From NCBI GenBank assembly GCA_003457135.1, contig DMSQ01000016.1, positions 1-26,284 of the forward strand: DNA of 26,284 nucleotides, written 5' to 3'. Origin of the DNA: Prolixibacteraceae bacterium (lineage in GTDB: Bacteria > Bacteroidota > Bacteroidia > Bacteroidales > Prolixibacteraceae). Of the stretch, positions 9,056-16,813 are shown piece by piece. Each line of letters opens with the position of its first letter. The first letter of the stretch is position 1. The notes beneath the pieces were generated by a model. It was not told the origin of the DNA. It worked only from the letters and a program-made list of their open reading frames with translations, and ran no database searches. Made by a program: the position numbers and the translations under genes.

Positions 9056-9379
9056 TTATACATTTATGTTTCCTCTATATAATTGTATGACCGGGAAAAT
9101 TAAATCCCAATTTTCGCCCCAAACAAGGTTACCGTCTTCTATTTTGAATTGTTTGAAAAGTTCAGTATCGTTGTACTTATTATATTGAGGGTGAGGACGA
9201 TTTGTAAGGAAAATACCAAAATCGATTGTTTTAAAAGAATGGTCGTTAAACTCAATCTCAATTTTATACCCGTCAACATATCTGGCGTTTTCAACCTTAA
9301 TAGTTTTCTTTTCTACTTTATTTTCCGAGTTATCTTTTCGTTTTTTGGCTCTGTTTTTAGCAGATAGAACTGTGTCCAT
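9056..9379 (-). CDS. DUF2442 domain protein
   Basis: 107 aa. After a lysine-rich, probably disordered N-terminus (about 1-28) comes the short DUF2442 fold: ENARYVDGYKIEIEFND, IDFGIFL, FKQFKIEDGNLVWGENWDL and a final QLYRGNINV. DUF2442 proteins are small and functionally undefined; they are frequently encoded beside DUF4160, as here. The gene starts 67 bases inside the end of the DUF4160 frame, so the two are almost certainly one transcript and may be translationally coupled. It is followed by an intrinsic terminator. Confidence 0.75.
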   Translation of the reverse strand: MDTVLSAKNRAKKRKDNSENKVEKKTIKVENARYVDGYKIEIEFNDHSFKTIDFGIFLTNRPHPQYNKYNDTELFKQFKIEDGNLVWGENWDLIFPVIQLYRGNINV

Positions 9380-9618
9380 TTTTCAACGATTTTAAGGTAA
9401 TATGCAAAAATAAATGTTTCAATGTCTTTTCGACAGGAACCTGGGATAGGTTTGTGACCAGTGGCCCGCTTGAATTTAATACTAATCAATTTCCCTCCCA
9501 AAATTTCGAGTTCTATAACCGATTCGTATTCTCCATAACGTGCATGAACGTGTAAAGGTTTGTGATCATTAGCGTAAAAGAAAAATATAAACCCTAAGTA
9601 TTCAAAAATTTTAGGCAT
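9313..9618 (-). CDS. DUF4160 domain protein
   Basis: 101 aa from ATG at 9618. The start MPKIFEYLGF followed by FFFYANDHKPLHVHARYGEYE is the hallmark of DUF4160 (Asp-His-x-Pro-x-His-x-His). A TTG at 9639 would add seven residues that do not fit the family and is rejected. The C-terminus is lysine-rich and overlaps the following DUF2442 gene in another frame. Function is unknown; the conserved His/Asp cluster suggests metal or phosphate chemistry, but this is inference. DUF4160/DUF2442 pairs have been considered toxin-antitoxin-like from gene neighbourhood; nothing in this sequence proves it. Confidence 0.77.
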   Translation of the reverse strand: MPKIFEYLGFIFFFYANDHKPLHVHARYGEYESVIELEILGGKLISIKFKRATGHKPIPGSCRKDIETFIFAYYLKIVEKWTQFYLLKTEPKNEKITRKIK

Positions 9619-9674
9619 TTGATTGTTTTTGCGTTCCAAATTTAATGAATTTAAGTGAATGTTGCTTAAAATGT

Positions 9675-9704
9675 GAAAGATAACTTGAATCCGATAAATC
9701 CAAA
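9675..9704 (-). promoter_or_regulatory. Probable promoter for the DUF4160/DUF2442 pair
   Basis: On the minus strand TTTG (9704-9701), an 18-base spacer and TATCTTTC (9682-9675) match the Bacteroidota consensus except for the final base. The leader to the ATG at 9618 would be about 50 bases. Confidence 0.4.
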
Positions 9705-9804
9705 ACGAACATAAAGAAACCGCAAAATCATAATTTCCTGATACTTTCTTCGGTTTTATTTTCAGACTTTATCTGGTCAATCGTCAAATTCAATTCGTTT
9801 GGCG

Positions 9805-10941
9805 CTACTGTTTTACTAATTTAACCACTTGGCGCGATTCGGCCAAATTTACTTTAAGCAAATAAATGCCATTTCTTAACTGGCTCAGGTTAATTTCTGA
9901 CAGCGGTTCACCCTTCTCGAATGCCCGAACCAACTGCCCGTTTGCGTTGTAAAGCTGGAAATTGGTTCCTTCCAATGAATTGTATCTTATAGAAATCACA
10001 TCTGTAAATGGATTTGGAAAAACCTTAAACTGAGTTGATATGGTCATATCGGGCTCGACGAAAGTTGCACCATAAGTGTAGGTCATTCGCGACTGATTAA
10101 CCCATGCGTTGGAAGTTAAAGACCATTCCATGATTAGCAATTGTTTTAAAGTGGCGTTGGTATTGTAGGTATAGAACTCCTTCGAAGAATCATCCCATTT
10201 GTTTAATGCAACATTCCAATCCTGCCCAAGTCCCTCTTTGACAGTGCCATCTATATTATAAGTATTCGATCCTTTCATGTTGTTGATCCAAACGTTATTT
10301 TTAAAATCTTCAATTAAAACTGAAGTAATTTTTTTAGTACCGTCGTAAGTATTGGTTGTTCGTTGCGAATTTTCCCATGCGTTCAGCGTCTCATTCCATT
10401 TTTGAAAAACACTCTGATTTACAGTCCCGTCGGCATTGTAAGTAATTGTTTGCTGAAAAGAATTAGCCAACTGCATGGTCAGAAAATTGATTTGCTGGTC
10501 AACAGATTTTGTAAGCTGACCGCTGCCATTATAGGTATTTGTGGTCATTGAAAAATCCATCCAATCGGTAATCAGGATAATTTGCATTTTCTGGGTCAGT
10601 ATTTTTTTTGACGCATCGTAGGTATAAATCGTTTTTTGAAAATCTTCCCACTTATTGTTATCCTTATCCCACGATTGTGTAATACTGTAATTAATTGTCG
10701 CATTTGTGTTTAAAGTGTGAGAGGTTATGTTGTCTTTATCCCAAACCTTTGTTGTTGTGTTCCAGCTTTCGTTAGTAAGTTTGATAATATTTCCATTACT
10801 GTCAAACGAATTGGTCATCCGCCAGGAATTCACCCATGCACCATTTTCCCAATCCTCCATAATCACGGTACTGTAATTTTGGGCTGAAAGGTTGAATGAA
10901 AAACACATGAAAAACAAAAAGATGTAAATAATTGATTTCAT
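9805..10941 (-). CDS. T9SS-exported repeat protein with C-terminal sorting domain
   Basis: 378 aa from ATG at 10941 (MKSIIYIFLFF, cleavage near NLSAQ). An upstream start at 10977 would bury the signal peptide. The mature part is about nine degenerate 28-34 aa repeats with a W...n.W.n...t.tY...gt pattern, such as QKWNETLNAWENSQRTTNTY and QDWNVALNKWDDSSKEFYTY, which suggests a repetitive beta structure related to RHS/YD-type repeats. The last 75 residues are a type A T9SS sorting domain (FKVFPNPF, LYNANGQLV, LRNGIYLLKV, VKLVKQ), so the protein is exported across the outer membrane and probably anchored or released at the surface. No catalytic domain is visible. Possible adhesin or surface-layer role is inference. 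Confidence 0.85.
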   Translation of the reverse strand: MKSIIYIFLFFMCFSFNLSAQNYSTVIMEDWENGAWVNSWRMTNSFDSNGNIIKLTNESWNTTTKVWDKDNITSHTLNTNATINYSITQSWDKDNNKWEDFQKTIYTYDASKKILTQKMQIILITDWMDFSMTTNTYNGSGQLTKSVDQQINFLTMQLANSFQQTITYNADGTVNQSVFQKWNETLNAWENSQRTTNTYDGTKKITSVLIEDFKNNVWINNMKGSNTYNIDGTVKEGLGQDWNVALNKWDDSSKEFYTYNTNATLKQLLIMEWSLTSNAWVNQSRMTYTYGATFVEPDMTISTQFKVFPNPFTDVISIRYNSLEGTNFQLYNANGQLVRAFEKGEPLSEINLSQLRNGIYLLKVNLAESRQVVKLVKQ

Positions 10942-11119
10942 AGTTAATAGTTTTAAGTGTGTGTTTACTGAACGCAATTCAGATGGGAAGGTTGCAATTA
11001 TGGGAGGGTTTTTTATTGAGTTTTATTTTCTGAAAATTGAAATTGAAATTGCCCGATATCAGAGTGATTTGGCAGCTTTTCTGTAAGAGAAAGTTTATAA
11101 ACAGCAGGTGAATTTTGAT

Positions 11120-11127
11120 TAACTTTG
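11120..11127 (+). promoter_or_regulatory. -7 element for the PH-domain gene
   Basis: TAACTTTG matches TAnnTTTG perfectly, 28 bases before the ATG at 11155. The best upstream partner is a weak TTTA (11094-11097). Because it overlaps the TTG at 11125, that codon cannot be the real start. Confidence 0.5.
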
Positions 11128-11154
11128 AACGAAGTAAACTTAAAACAAATCATT

Positions 11155-11535
11155 ATGGGACTTTTTTCAGCATTAATGGGAAATGCAGGCGTAGTTAGCC
11201 AGGAAGAATTAAGCCGCGACTACGGCAAGTTATTAACCGAAGGTGAAGAATTGGAACTGGGTTTCAAACTCATTCGCGACACGTTTATTTTTACCTCGAA
11301 ACGCTTGATTTTGGTAGATAAGCAGGGTTTGACCGGAAGCAAAACCGAGTTTATGTCGGTAGCTTATAAAAGCATTTCGCGGTTCAGTACCGAGACCGCC
11401 GGAACCTTCGACCTGGATGCCGAGCTGAAAATCTGGGTTTCGAGTGAAGCTATGCCAAGCATCACCAAAAAATTCAACAAATCAGTGAATGTATATGATG
11501 TTCAAAAAGTACTGGCGCATCATGTATTGAAATAG
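11155..11535 (+). CDS. Bacterial PH-domain protein (bPH_1 family, YvbH-like)
   Basis: 126 aa, cytoplasmic, no membrane segment. MGLFSALMGNAGVVS is the characteristic opening of this small family, and the rest forms a single PH-like fold: EELELGFKLIRDTFIFTSKRLILVD, YKSISRFSTETAG, DLDAELKIWV and a C-terminal helix VQKVLAHHVLK. The role is not established for the family. The start is fixed by the -7 promoter element overlapping an upstream TTG and by the family opening. It is monocistronic, divergent from the T9SS gene and followed by a terminator. Confidence 0.85.
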   Translation: MGLFSALMGNAGVVSQEELSRDYGKLLTEGEELELGFKLIRDTFIFTSKRLILVDKQGLTGSKTEFMSVAYKSISRFSTETAGTFDLDAELKIWVSSEAMPSITKKFNKSVNVYDVQKVLAHHVLK

Positions 11536-11608
11536 GATGCATTGGAATGGTTGGGGCGAATGGAAAAAGTGAAGTAAAGAGCTTTTCAAATCAAGAAAAA
11601 AGGGCAAA

Positions 11609-11634
11609 AAAAGGATGGCCACAACCATCCTTTT
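11609..11634. terminator. Bidirectional intrinsic terminator
   Basis: AAAAGGATGG (11609-11618), loop ccacaa, CCATCCTTTT (11625-11634): a 10-bp perfect stem. Seven A before the stem (11606-11612) give a T7 tract on the minus strand, and TTTT follows on the plus strand. It can end the PH-domain transcript rightward and the candidate small RNA leftward. Confidence 0.75.
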
Positions 11635-11652
11635 CTAACCTAACCTAACCTA
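11635..11652. repeat. Short tandem repeat (CTAAC)3 plus CTA
   Basis: Three and a half copies of the 5-base unit CTAAC directly abut the terminator hairpin. On the minus strand this reads as a GGTTA tract located just upstream of the hairpin in the candidate small RNA. Confidence 0.8.
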
Positions 11653-11695
11653 TTTCTATGAAAAAAACCTTTCTTGTATTTCTTTTTGTACAGTG

Positions 11696-11703
11696 CAAAT
11701 ATA
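11696..11703 (-). promoter_or_regulatory. -7 element of the candidate small RNA
   Basis: TATATTTG on the minus strand is an exact TAnnTTTG. Upstream lie two copies of CAGTTAAC (minus strand, between about 11745 and 11716), possible operator-like repeats. Confidence 0.4.
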
Positions 11704-11802
11704 AGTGGTGGTTCTGTTAACTGCTGCAAACTGAAGTTAACTGATGTTAAACTTTTAGGAATACCGTTTGATAAGATTATCCGGATTCCTGTGGCCGGAT
11801 CT

Positions 11803-12528
11803 TTAATGTATGAATTGAGTGGCTGGTTCATCTACGTACCAATTCAAATTATTGCTTACCGGGTGGATGTGAGCGGCGGGCAATAGTTTTACCGTTTCCT
11901 GATTGGTATAAATCTCAGTCAGCTTTTTCGCTTTGCTTTTTCCGGTAATCAGAAAACAAACGTTTCCAGCATTATTGATCACTTTTCCAGTCAAGGTCAC
12001 TCGTTTTTGTCTGGTTTCAGGATGAGCTGCAATTTCGCAAATCTGCTCTGATTGCAGCAATTCCATTTGATTCGGGAAAATTGAAGCTGTGTGTGCATCG
12101 TCGCCCATTCCAAGCAGAATCAGATCGAAAGCCGGCCATCCATTCCGGGAAATCAGGCTTTCCCGAATTTGGGCTGAATAGGAGAGGGCTTCTGTTTCGG
12201 GATCGTACTCACCTTTGATACGGTGAATATTTTCTTCAGGAATGGGAATCTGTGAAAAGAGCAGCTTTTGTGCTACCCCGAAATTGCTTTCAGGATGATC
12301 AGGCGGTACCATTCGTTCGTCAACCCACCAGAAATGAATTTTTTGCCATAACGCTGAATCAGCGTATTTTTCAGCTAAAACTGAAAATAATAAATCAGGC
12401 GTTTTTCCTCCTGAAATGGCCAGATGAAACGCATCTCCGGAATGATTTCCGGCCCAATTCATCAGTTGACCGGCGAATTGAGTAGCCAATTCCATTGGAT
12501 TTTTGAAAATATGCAGATTCGGTGCCAT
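11803..12528 (-). CDS. pgl: 6-phosphogluconolactonase
   Basis: Hydrolyses 6-phosphogluconolactone to 6-phosphogluconate in the oxidative pentose phosphate pathway; cytoplasmic. 241 aa, the usual size for DevB-type enzymes. All hallmark motifs are present: AISGGKTP, WWVDERMVPPDHPESNFG, and LLGMGDDAHTASIFP carrying the catalytic His. The last motif has Ala where many homologues have Gly (DGH), probably lineage variation. Glucose-6-phosphate dehydrogenase and 6-phosphogluconate dehydrogenase are not in the window, although pgl often sits next to zwf. The gene follows the Wzi-like gene by 22 bases on the same strand, so the two may be cotranscribed. Confidence 0.93.
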   Translation of the reverse strand: MAPNLHIFKNPMELATQFAGQLMNWAGNHSGDAFHLAISGGKTPDLLFSVLAEKYADSALWQKIHFWWVDERMVPPDHPESNFGVAQKLLFSQIPIPEENIHRIKGEYDPETEALSYSAQIRESLISRNGWPAFDLILLGMGDDAHTASIFPNQMELLQSEQICEIAAHPETRQKRVTLTGKVINNAGNVCFLITGKSKAKKLTEIYTNQETVKLLPAAHIHPVSNNLNWYVDEPATQFIH

Positions 12529-12550
12529 CCTTTAATTCCTGTCAACTTTC

Positions 12551-14419
12551 CTACATTTCTACTATTATTCCAATACTTCCGGTAAACAAGGTTTTGCTTT
12601 CAGGAGCAGTAACCCCACTCATATTACTTACCCACCAGGTTTTTGAATAGCCCAGACTGCCTACAACCCGGTAATAATTCAAGGATCTGGTATTCCGCAA
12701 CTTCCAGTTGAACCTGAATTCCGATTCGACCGTCCAATCATATATTCCATCTTTCGTAAAATTTAACAGCGGATATTTATAAAGGTCTATAGAATAAGTT
12801 TCTACCATTTGGTGACGGTAGATATCGCCATAAATCTGGTAGATATTATTACTAGCCAAATCATTGGTTCCGTGAATAATCAGTCGGTTGTCCAGGGTTA
12901 AAACCAAATCTTCCACAGCAATATTTTCCAGTTTCAAGTTCAGTTCGCCTGAGTTGGGGGGTAGATAAAAACCCAGATTAAATTCATCATGCGTGTAAGT
13001 CATATCCAGCGGGCGTGTACTTCCAAAAGTATTGAAATCGGTTTCGGGATAATGGGTATAAACGAAAGGGGTAAGCCGGGTATATTTTAAAGTCGAAGTA
13101 GTCCCGGGAACAATTCCGGATAAGGCAGTTGTTTTCCAGCCAAGCTGCCAGGCATAACGGTTATGTGGCATTTTCATCATTTTCCCTGATCTGGTGAAGT
13201 TGAATTCATCAACAAAAAACCCGACCCAGGTATTTCCAATGTGTGGTATCTGAAAGGCTATATCAAAATAGAGCGAAAGATTATCCTGATCTCCAACGTC
13301 AATCTGAGTCAAATGCGGAAGAACGAAAGGAACCAGATAAGCCAGTTCGAGCCGTTTCGACCAGATATTTCCGCCGGCAGCCGAAATTTGAAGCCATTTG
13401 ATAGGCATGAATTCAAGCAGGTGGTAGGTGAACATTTTTTGTACCTGTCCCAAATCGTATCCGTAAATTTGTTGTCTGTAATTGGCGCTTTGGTTGGCAT
13501 AAGAAAACAGTGAGCCTGTCAGATATGAATAACGAATCCAGCTTGCCGGCTGAATCTTCAGTTCGATTCCCGGAAACCTTCTGGCTGTTGAAGAAAGTAC
13601 CAGATTGTTCTGATCGTGACCCCATGCCCTTCTCTGGTTATTGATACTGAATTGCACAGCGCCGTCAAACCACGATCCGCTTAATTCGGTATGGTATATC
13701 ATTCCGGCTGTAAGTTTATCCTGAATGGGTTTACCTTCACCCGAAGTTCCTTCGGCCAAAACATGGGCCCACATCGTTTCAAAATTAAACTGGTAGGGCA
13801 AATACGAATAACCTAAAGATTCATTTGGAAAAGCTACCTGTTTATTACGGGTATATGATTGGTAAAACAAATCCGGGGTAAGCCGTTCGACGGCAAGTCC
13901 CATTGCGGCAGTAAAAGTCAGGTGCTCACCCAAATCTCCTGAGAGATAAGGTTCACCGATCAGACTGGTTGACCATGTGCCATTGTCGCCTGCACCGGTG
14001 CGGACCGATGTTTCGGCGCTGAACCCGGCCAAAGCAAAGGTATTTTTCCCGGCCTGTTTATAAGCCACCAAGCCGTTAGAGTCCTTGGTAATATCGGATA
14101 AATATCTGCTCACCATTTTTTTCTCCCGATCAGAAAGATTTTCTTTTTCAAGGAGTTTGGTGAGAATACGGGCAATAAAAACTTTTGTGTACGGTTTAGC
14201 CTGAGGTAAAAAGCGTAGTTCACCCTTGGCTTCAAAATAATCAAGAACCTGATATACGGTATTCGTCAACGGAATAATCTTATTTTTTAATCGCATCAAA
14301 TTTAAATCATTTTCAATTTTATCGGTAATCTGAGTCTGATCAGTTGATTGGGCACTAGTTCCATGTATTGCAATGAAAAAATTAAACGTAATCGCCAAAG
14401 TAAATAATCTTAAAATCAT
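12551..14419 (-). CDS. Wzi-like capsule-assembly outer-membrane beta-barrel
   Basis: 622 aa from ATG at 14419, which gives a clean signal peptide (MILRLFTLAITFNFFIAIHG, cut after SAQ). A TTG at 14470 would add 17 residues in front and is rejected. A helical N-terminal region (about 30-120: NKIIPL, EAKGELRFLPQAKPYTK, LSDREKKMVSRYL) precedes a long beta-barrel with alternating hydrophobic strands, GAVQFSINNQRRAWGHDQNNL, FFVDEFNF and a C-terminal IGIIVEM strand. The RxxWGxDxxNL-type segment and the barrel layout are typical of the Bacteroidota Wzi-like family, which is tied to surface polysaccharide attachment in enterobacterial Wzi. No capsule genes are adjacent, so the specific role is inferred from family only. 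Confidence 0.75.
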   Translation of the reverse strand: MILRLFTLAITFNFFIAIHGTSAQSTDQTQITDKIENDLNLMRLKNKIIPLTNTVYQVLDYFEAKGELRFLPQAKPYTKVFIARILTKLLEKENLSDREKKMVSRYLSDITKDSNGLVAYKQAGKNTFALAGFSAETSVRTGAGDNGTWSTSLIGEPYLSGDLGEHLTFTAAMGLAVERLTPDLFYQSYTRNKQVAFPNESLGYSYLPYQFNFETMWAHVLAEGTSGEGKPIQDKLTAGMIYHTELSGSWFDGAVQFSINNQRRAWGHDQNNLVLSSTARRFPGIELKIQPASWIRYSYLTGSLFSYANQSANYRQQIYGYDLGQVQKMFTYHLLEFMPIKWLQISAAGGNIWSKRLELAYLVPFVLPHLTQIDVGDQDNLSLYFDIAFQIPHIGNTWVGFFVDEFNFTRSGKMMKMPHNRYAWQLGWKTTALSGIVPGTTSTLKYTRLTPFVYTHYPETDFNTFGSTRPLDMTYTHDEFNLGFYLPPNSGELNLKLENIAVEDLVLTLDNRLIIHGTNDLASNNIYQIYGDIYRHQMVETYSIDLYKYPLLNFTKDGIYDWTVESEFRFNWKLRNTRSLNYYRVVGSLGYSKTWWVSNMSGVTAPESKTLFTGSIGIIVEM

Positions 14420-14540
14420 ACTGATTTTTTTATAATTCTTATTTGTAAATATAAACAATAGATGAAACAAAATCCCACAGTATCAAAACTCATCAATATG
14501 AAAGTAAATTGTTAATTCAGGTTGTTGGTATGAAGTAATA

Positions 14541-14573
14541 TTTTCTAACCAAGGAATAAAAACTATACTTTTG
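14541..14573 (+). promoter_or_regulatory. Probable gpmI promoter
   Basis: TACTTTTG (14566-14573) matches TAnnTTTG exactly. A weak -33 (TTTC, 14542-14545) lies 20 bases upstream. An AAAAGGA Shine-Dalgarno-like stretch lies just ahead of the ATG at 14611. Confidence 0.5.
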
Positions 14574-14610
14574 CGTTTCTGAAAAGATTTATTTAAAAGG
14601 AACCAAAATT

Positions 14611-16143
14611 ATGGCAACACATAAAAAAGCGCTACTGATGATCCTCGACGGATGGGGAATAGGCGATGGAACAAGTCGGGATATTATTGCAACTGCCCCT
14701 ACTCCCTTCATCGATTACCTGACTGCGAATTATCCGCATTCGCAATTGTTAACTTGTGGAGAGCATGTCGGTTTGCCTGATGGCCAAATGGGAAATTCGG
14801 AAGTCGGACATCTCAATATCGGGGCCGGAAGGGTCATTTATCAGGACATGGTGAAAATTACCAAAGCCATACGCGAGAAAACGCTTTGGCACGAACCACA
14901 AATCGTTAATGCGTTTACTTACGCGAAAGAGAACAACAAAAATGTTCACCTCATTGGATTGATCGGCCCTGGCGGAGTTCATGCCCTGAGTTCCCACATG
15001 ATTGCCCTTTGCCGGATCGGAACCGATTTCGGATTAAAAAATATTTTCATTCATGGTTTAACCGATGGCCGCGATACAGACCCGCGTTCGGGCCTCGGAT
15101 TTCTGGAAGACGATTTGAAAAACCTCGAAGGAACCAACGGTAAGTTTGCCTCACTGATTGGCCGTTATTTCGGAATGGATCGTGATAAAAACTGGGAACG
15201 CATGAAACTAGCTTACGATTTATATACGAAAGGAAAAGGAACTCCTTCAACCGATTTGCTGAAAACGGTGAAAGAATCGTATGAGACAGGAGTGACCGAC
15301 GAATTTCTTAAACCAATTGTGATGGTTGACGAAAACGGAAATCCACTGGCTACCATTCAGGAAAACGATGTAGTCATTTGTTTTAACTTCCGCACCGATC
15401 GCCTTCGCCAGACAACCATTGCTTTTACCCAACAGAATCTTCCTGAATTTGGCATGAGAACGATTCCTCTGCAATGGTACACCATGACCAATTACAAGGC
15501 TGCTTTCAAAAATATCCATGTTATTTTCGACAAACCAAACCTGAACAATACGATTGGCGAAATCATTTCGAAAGCCGGAATGAAACAAATCCGCATTGCC
15601 GAGACTGAAAAATATGCCCATGTCACTTTCTTTTTCAGTGGTGGCCGCGAAGAGGTGTTTGAAGGTGAAAAACGATTGATGGCCCAGTCGCCGAGAGTTC
15701 CGACCTACGATTTTCAGCCCGAAATGTCGGCCCCGTTGGTACGCGATTTAATCGTTCCTGAATTACTGAACCAGACCGCTGATTTTGTTTGCCTGAACTT
15801 TGCCAACGGCGACATGGTCGGCCATACCGGGGTTTACGAAGCAATCTGCAAAGCAATTACAGCAGTTGATAGTTGTGCAAAAGATGTGGTTGAGGCAGCT
15901 CAGAAAGGCGGCTACGAAATCATGATTATTGCCGATCATGGAAATGCAGACAATGCAGTGAACGAAGATGGTTCACCCAACACAGCACACTCACTGAACC
16001 CGGTACCTTGTATTTATATTTCTGAAAATAAAAACGTTAGAATTAAGAATGGTATTCTGGCCGATGTCGCTCCAACATTACTTAGCATCATGGGCCTGGA
16101 TATTCCATTAGAAATGACCGGAAATGTTCTGATCGAAAAATAA
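14611..16143 (+). CDS. gpmI: 2,3-bisphosphoglycerate-independent phosphoglycerate mutase
   Basis: Interconverts 3- and 2-phosphoglycerate in glycolysis and gluconeogenesis, using a phosphoserine intermediate and two Mn ions; cytoplasmic. 510 aa, full length. It opens with LLMILDGWGIG (metal-binding Asp13); GQMGNSEVGHLNIGAGR holds the catalytic Ser63; GLTDGRDTDPRSG and FNFRTDRLRQ form substrate-binding loops; NGDMVGHTG, IIADHGNAD and TAHSLNPVP supply the C-terminal metal ligands. It is monocistronic with its own promoter. All key residues are intact. Confidence 0.97.
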   Translation: MATHKKALLMILDGWGIGDGTSRDIIATAPTPFIDYLTANYPHSQLLTCGEHVGLPDGQMGNSEVGHLNIGAGRVIYQDMVKITKAIREKTLWHEPQIVNAFTYAKENNKNVHLIGLIGPGGVHALSSHMIALCRIGTDFGLKNIFIHGLTDGRDTDPRSGLGFLEDDLKNLEGTNGKFASLIGRYFGMDRDKNWERMKLAYDLYTKGKGTPSTDLLKTVKESYETGVTDEFLKPIVMVDENGNPLATIQENDVVICFNFRTDRLRQTTIAFTQQNLPEFGMRTIPLQWYTMTNYKAAFKNIHVIFDKPNLNNTIGEIISKAGMKQIRIAETEKYAHVTFFFSGGREEVFEGEKRLMAQSPRVPTYDFQPEMSAPLVRDLIVPELLNQTADFVCLNFANGDMVGHTGVYEAICKAITAVDSCAKDVVEAAQKGGYEIMIIADHGNADNAVNEDGSPNTAHSLNPVPCIYISENKNVRIKNGILADVAPTLLSIMGLDIPLEMTGNVLIEK

Positions 16144-16158
16144 CATAAATAAAGTTCT

Positions 16159-16223
16159 AGGTTCCAAGCTCCAAATTCCAAGTGGAACTCAATTTGGAAT
16201 TTGGAATTTGAAACTTGAAACCT
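16159..16223. repeat. Imperfect inverted repeat of ggttccaag/aaattcc type
   Basis: The left arm aggttccaagctccaaattc (16159 on) pairs, with three mismatches over 23 positions, with the complement of the stretch ending cttgaaacct at 16223. The right arm also holds a direct duplication of ttggaat. The shape (AT-rich, TTCCAA words, flanking genes intact) is that of a dispersed Bacteroidota intergenic repeat; it may act as the gpmI terminator, though no clear T-run follows. Confidence 0.7.
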
Positions 16224-16230
16224 ATTTGTC

Positions 16231-16803
16231 ATGCTCGAAATTGGACGTGCCATTGTTAGCCTCGATATTCTGGAGAAAAAATTTCTTTGCGACTTGCTGA
16301 AATGCAAAGGGGCATGTTGCATTGAGGGCGACTCGGGCGCTCCTGTTACGCCCGATGAAGTAATAGCCATTCAGGAAGCTTATTCTGAAATTGTGCCAAA
16401 TATTCCTGAAAATCATCAGGAAGAAATAGAAAAGCAAGGCTTTGCGGTTATTGATATAGAGGGCGATCTGGTTACTCCATTGGTAAATAACAAACAATGT
16501 GCTTATTCTTTTGAAGAAAAAGGTGTTCTTAAATGCGGAATTGAAAAGGCTTTTCTGGACGGCAAAATCACTTTCCGCAAACCAGTTTCCTGTCATTTGT
16601 TTCCCATCAGGGTTACTGAATACAAGCGGTTTGATGCTGTAAATTACGATCAGATTGACATTTGCCAGCCAGGGCGTGAATGTGGAAAAAGTGAAAAACT
16701 CCCTTTGTATATTTTCCTGAAAGACCCCTTGATTCGGAAATATGGACAAGAATGGTACGAACAGCTTGAATATGCTGCTGAAAATATGCCTGTGGGAAAA
16801 TAA
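16231..16803 (+). CDS. DUF3109 cysteine-rich protein
   Basis: 190 aa, cytoplasmic. The cysteine pattern is the family signature: FLCDLLKCKGACC, NKQCAYSF, LKCGIEKAF, SCHLFPIR and DICQPGREC, spread through the chain as in YkgJ/DUF3109 proteins that are thought to bind a metal or Fe-S centre. The start ATG at 16231 lies 8 bases after the inverted repeat. It converges on the VOC gene with only 10 bases between. No function is assigned for the family; a metal-handling role is inferred from the conserved cysteines. Confidence 0.85.
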   Translation: MLEIGRAIVSLDILEKKFLCDLLKCKGACCIEGDSGAPVTPDEVIAIQEAYSEIVPNIPENHQEEIEKQGFAVIDIEGDLVTPLVNNKQCAYSFEEKGVLKCGIEKAFLDGKITFRKPVSCHLFPIRVTEYKRFDAVNYDQIDICQPGRECGKSEKLPLYIFLKDPLIRKYGQEWYEQLEYAAENMPVGK

Positions 16804-16813
16804 ATATCTTTTG

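Larger units (their letters stand above)
11605..11690 (-). ncRNA. Candidate small RNA, about 86 nt
   Basis: A perfect -7 element TATATTTG lies on the minus strand at 11703-11696; transcription would start near 11690 and stop at the strong hairpin 11609-11634 with a T7 tract. The body contains a GGTTA repeat tract (complement of 11635-11652) and AAAGGTTTTTTTC. No protein is encoded leftward. A candidate -33 TTTG (11730-11727) is 23 bases away, longer than ideal. Prediction only. Confidence 0.38.

Noticed and set aside
9657..9804. Short minus-strand peptides (a tail ending ESIRKL, and a piece ending GFIGFKLSFTF like an outer-membrane strand)
   Set aside because: Both are under 35 codons without a credible start or conserved context, so a gene remnant cannot be supported.
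11658..11720. 20-codon plus-strand frame starting MKKTFLVFLF just after the terminator and CTAAC repeat
   Set aside because: It looks like a signal-peptide start but stops after 20 codons with no downstream continuation; kept only as a note in the small RNA finding since it may be a relic leader.
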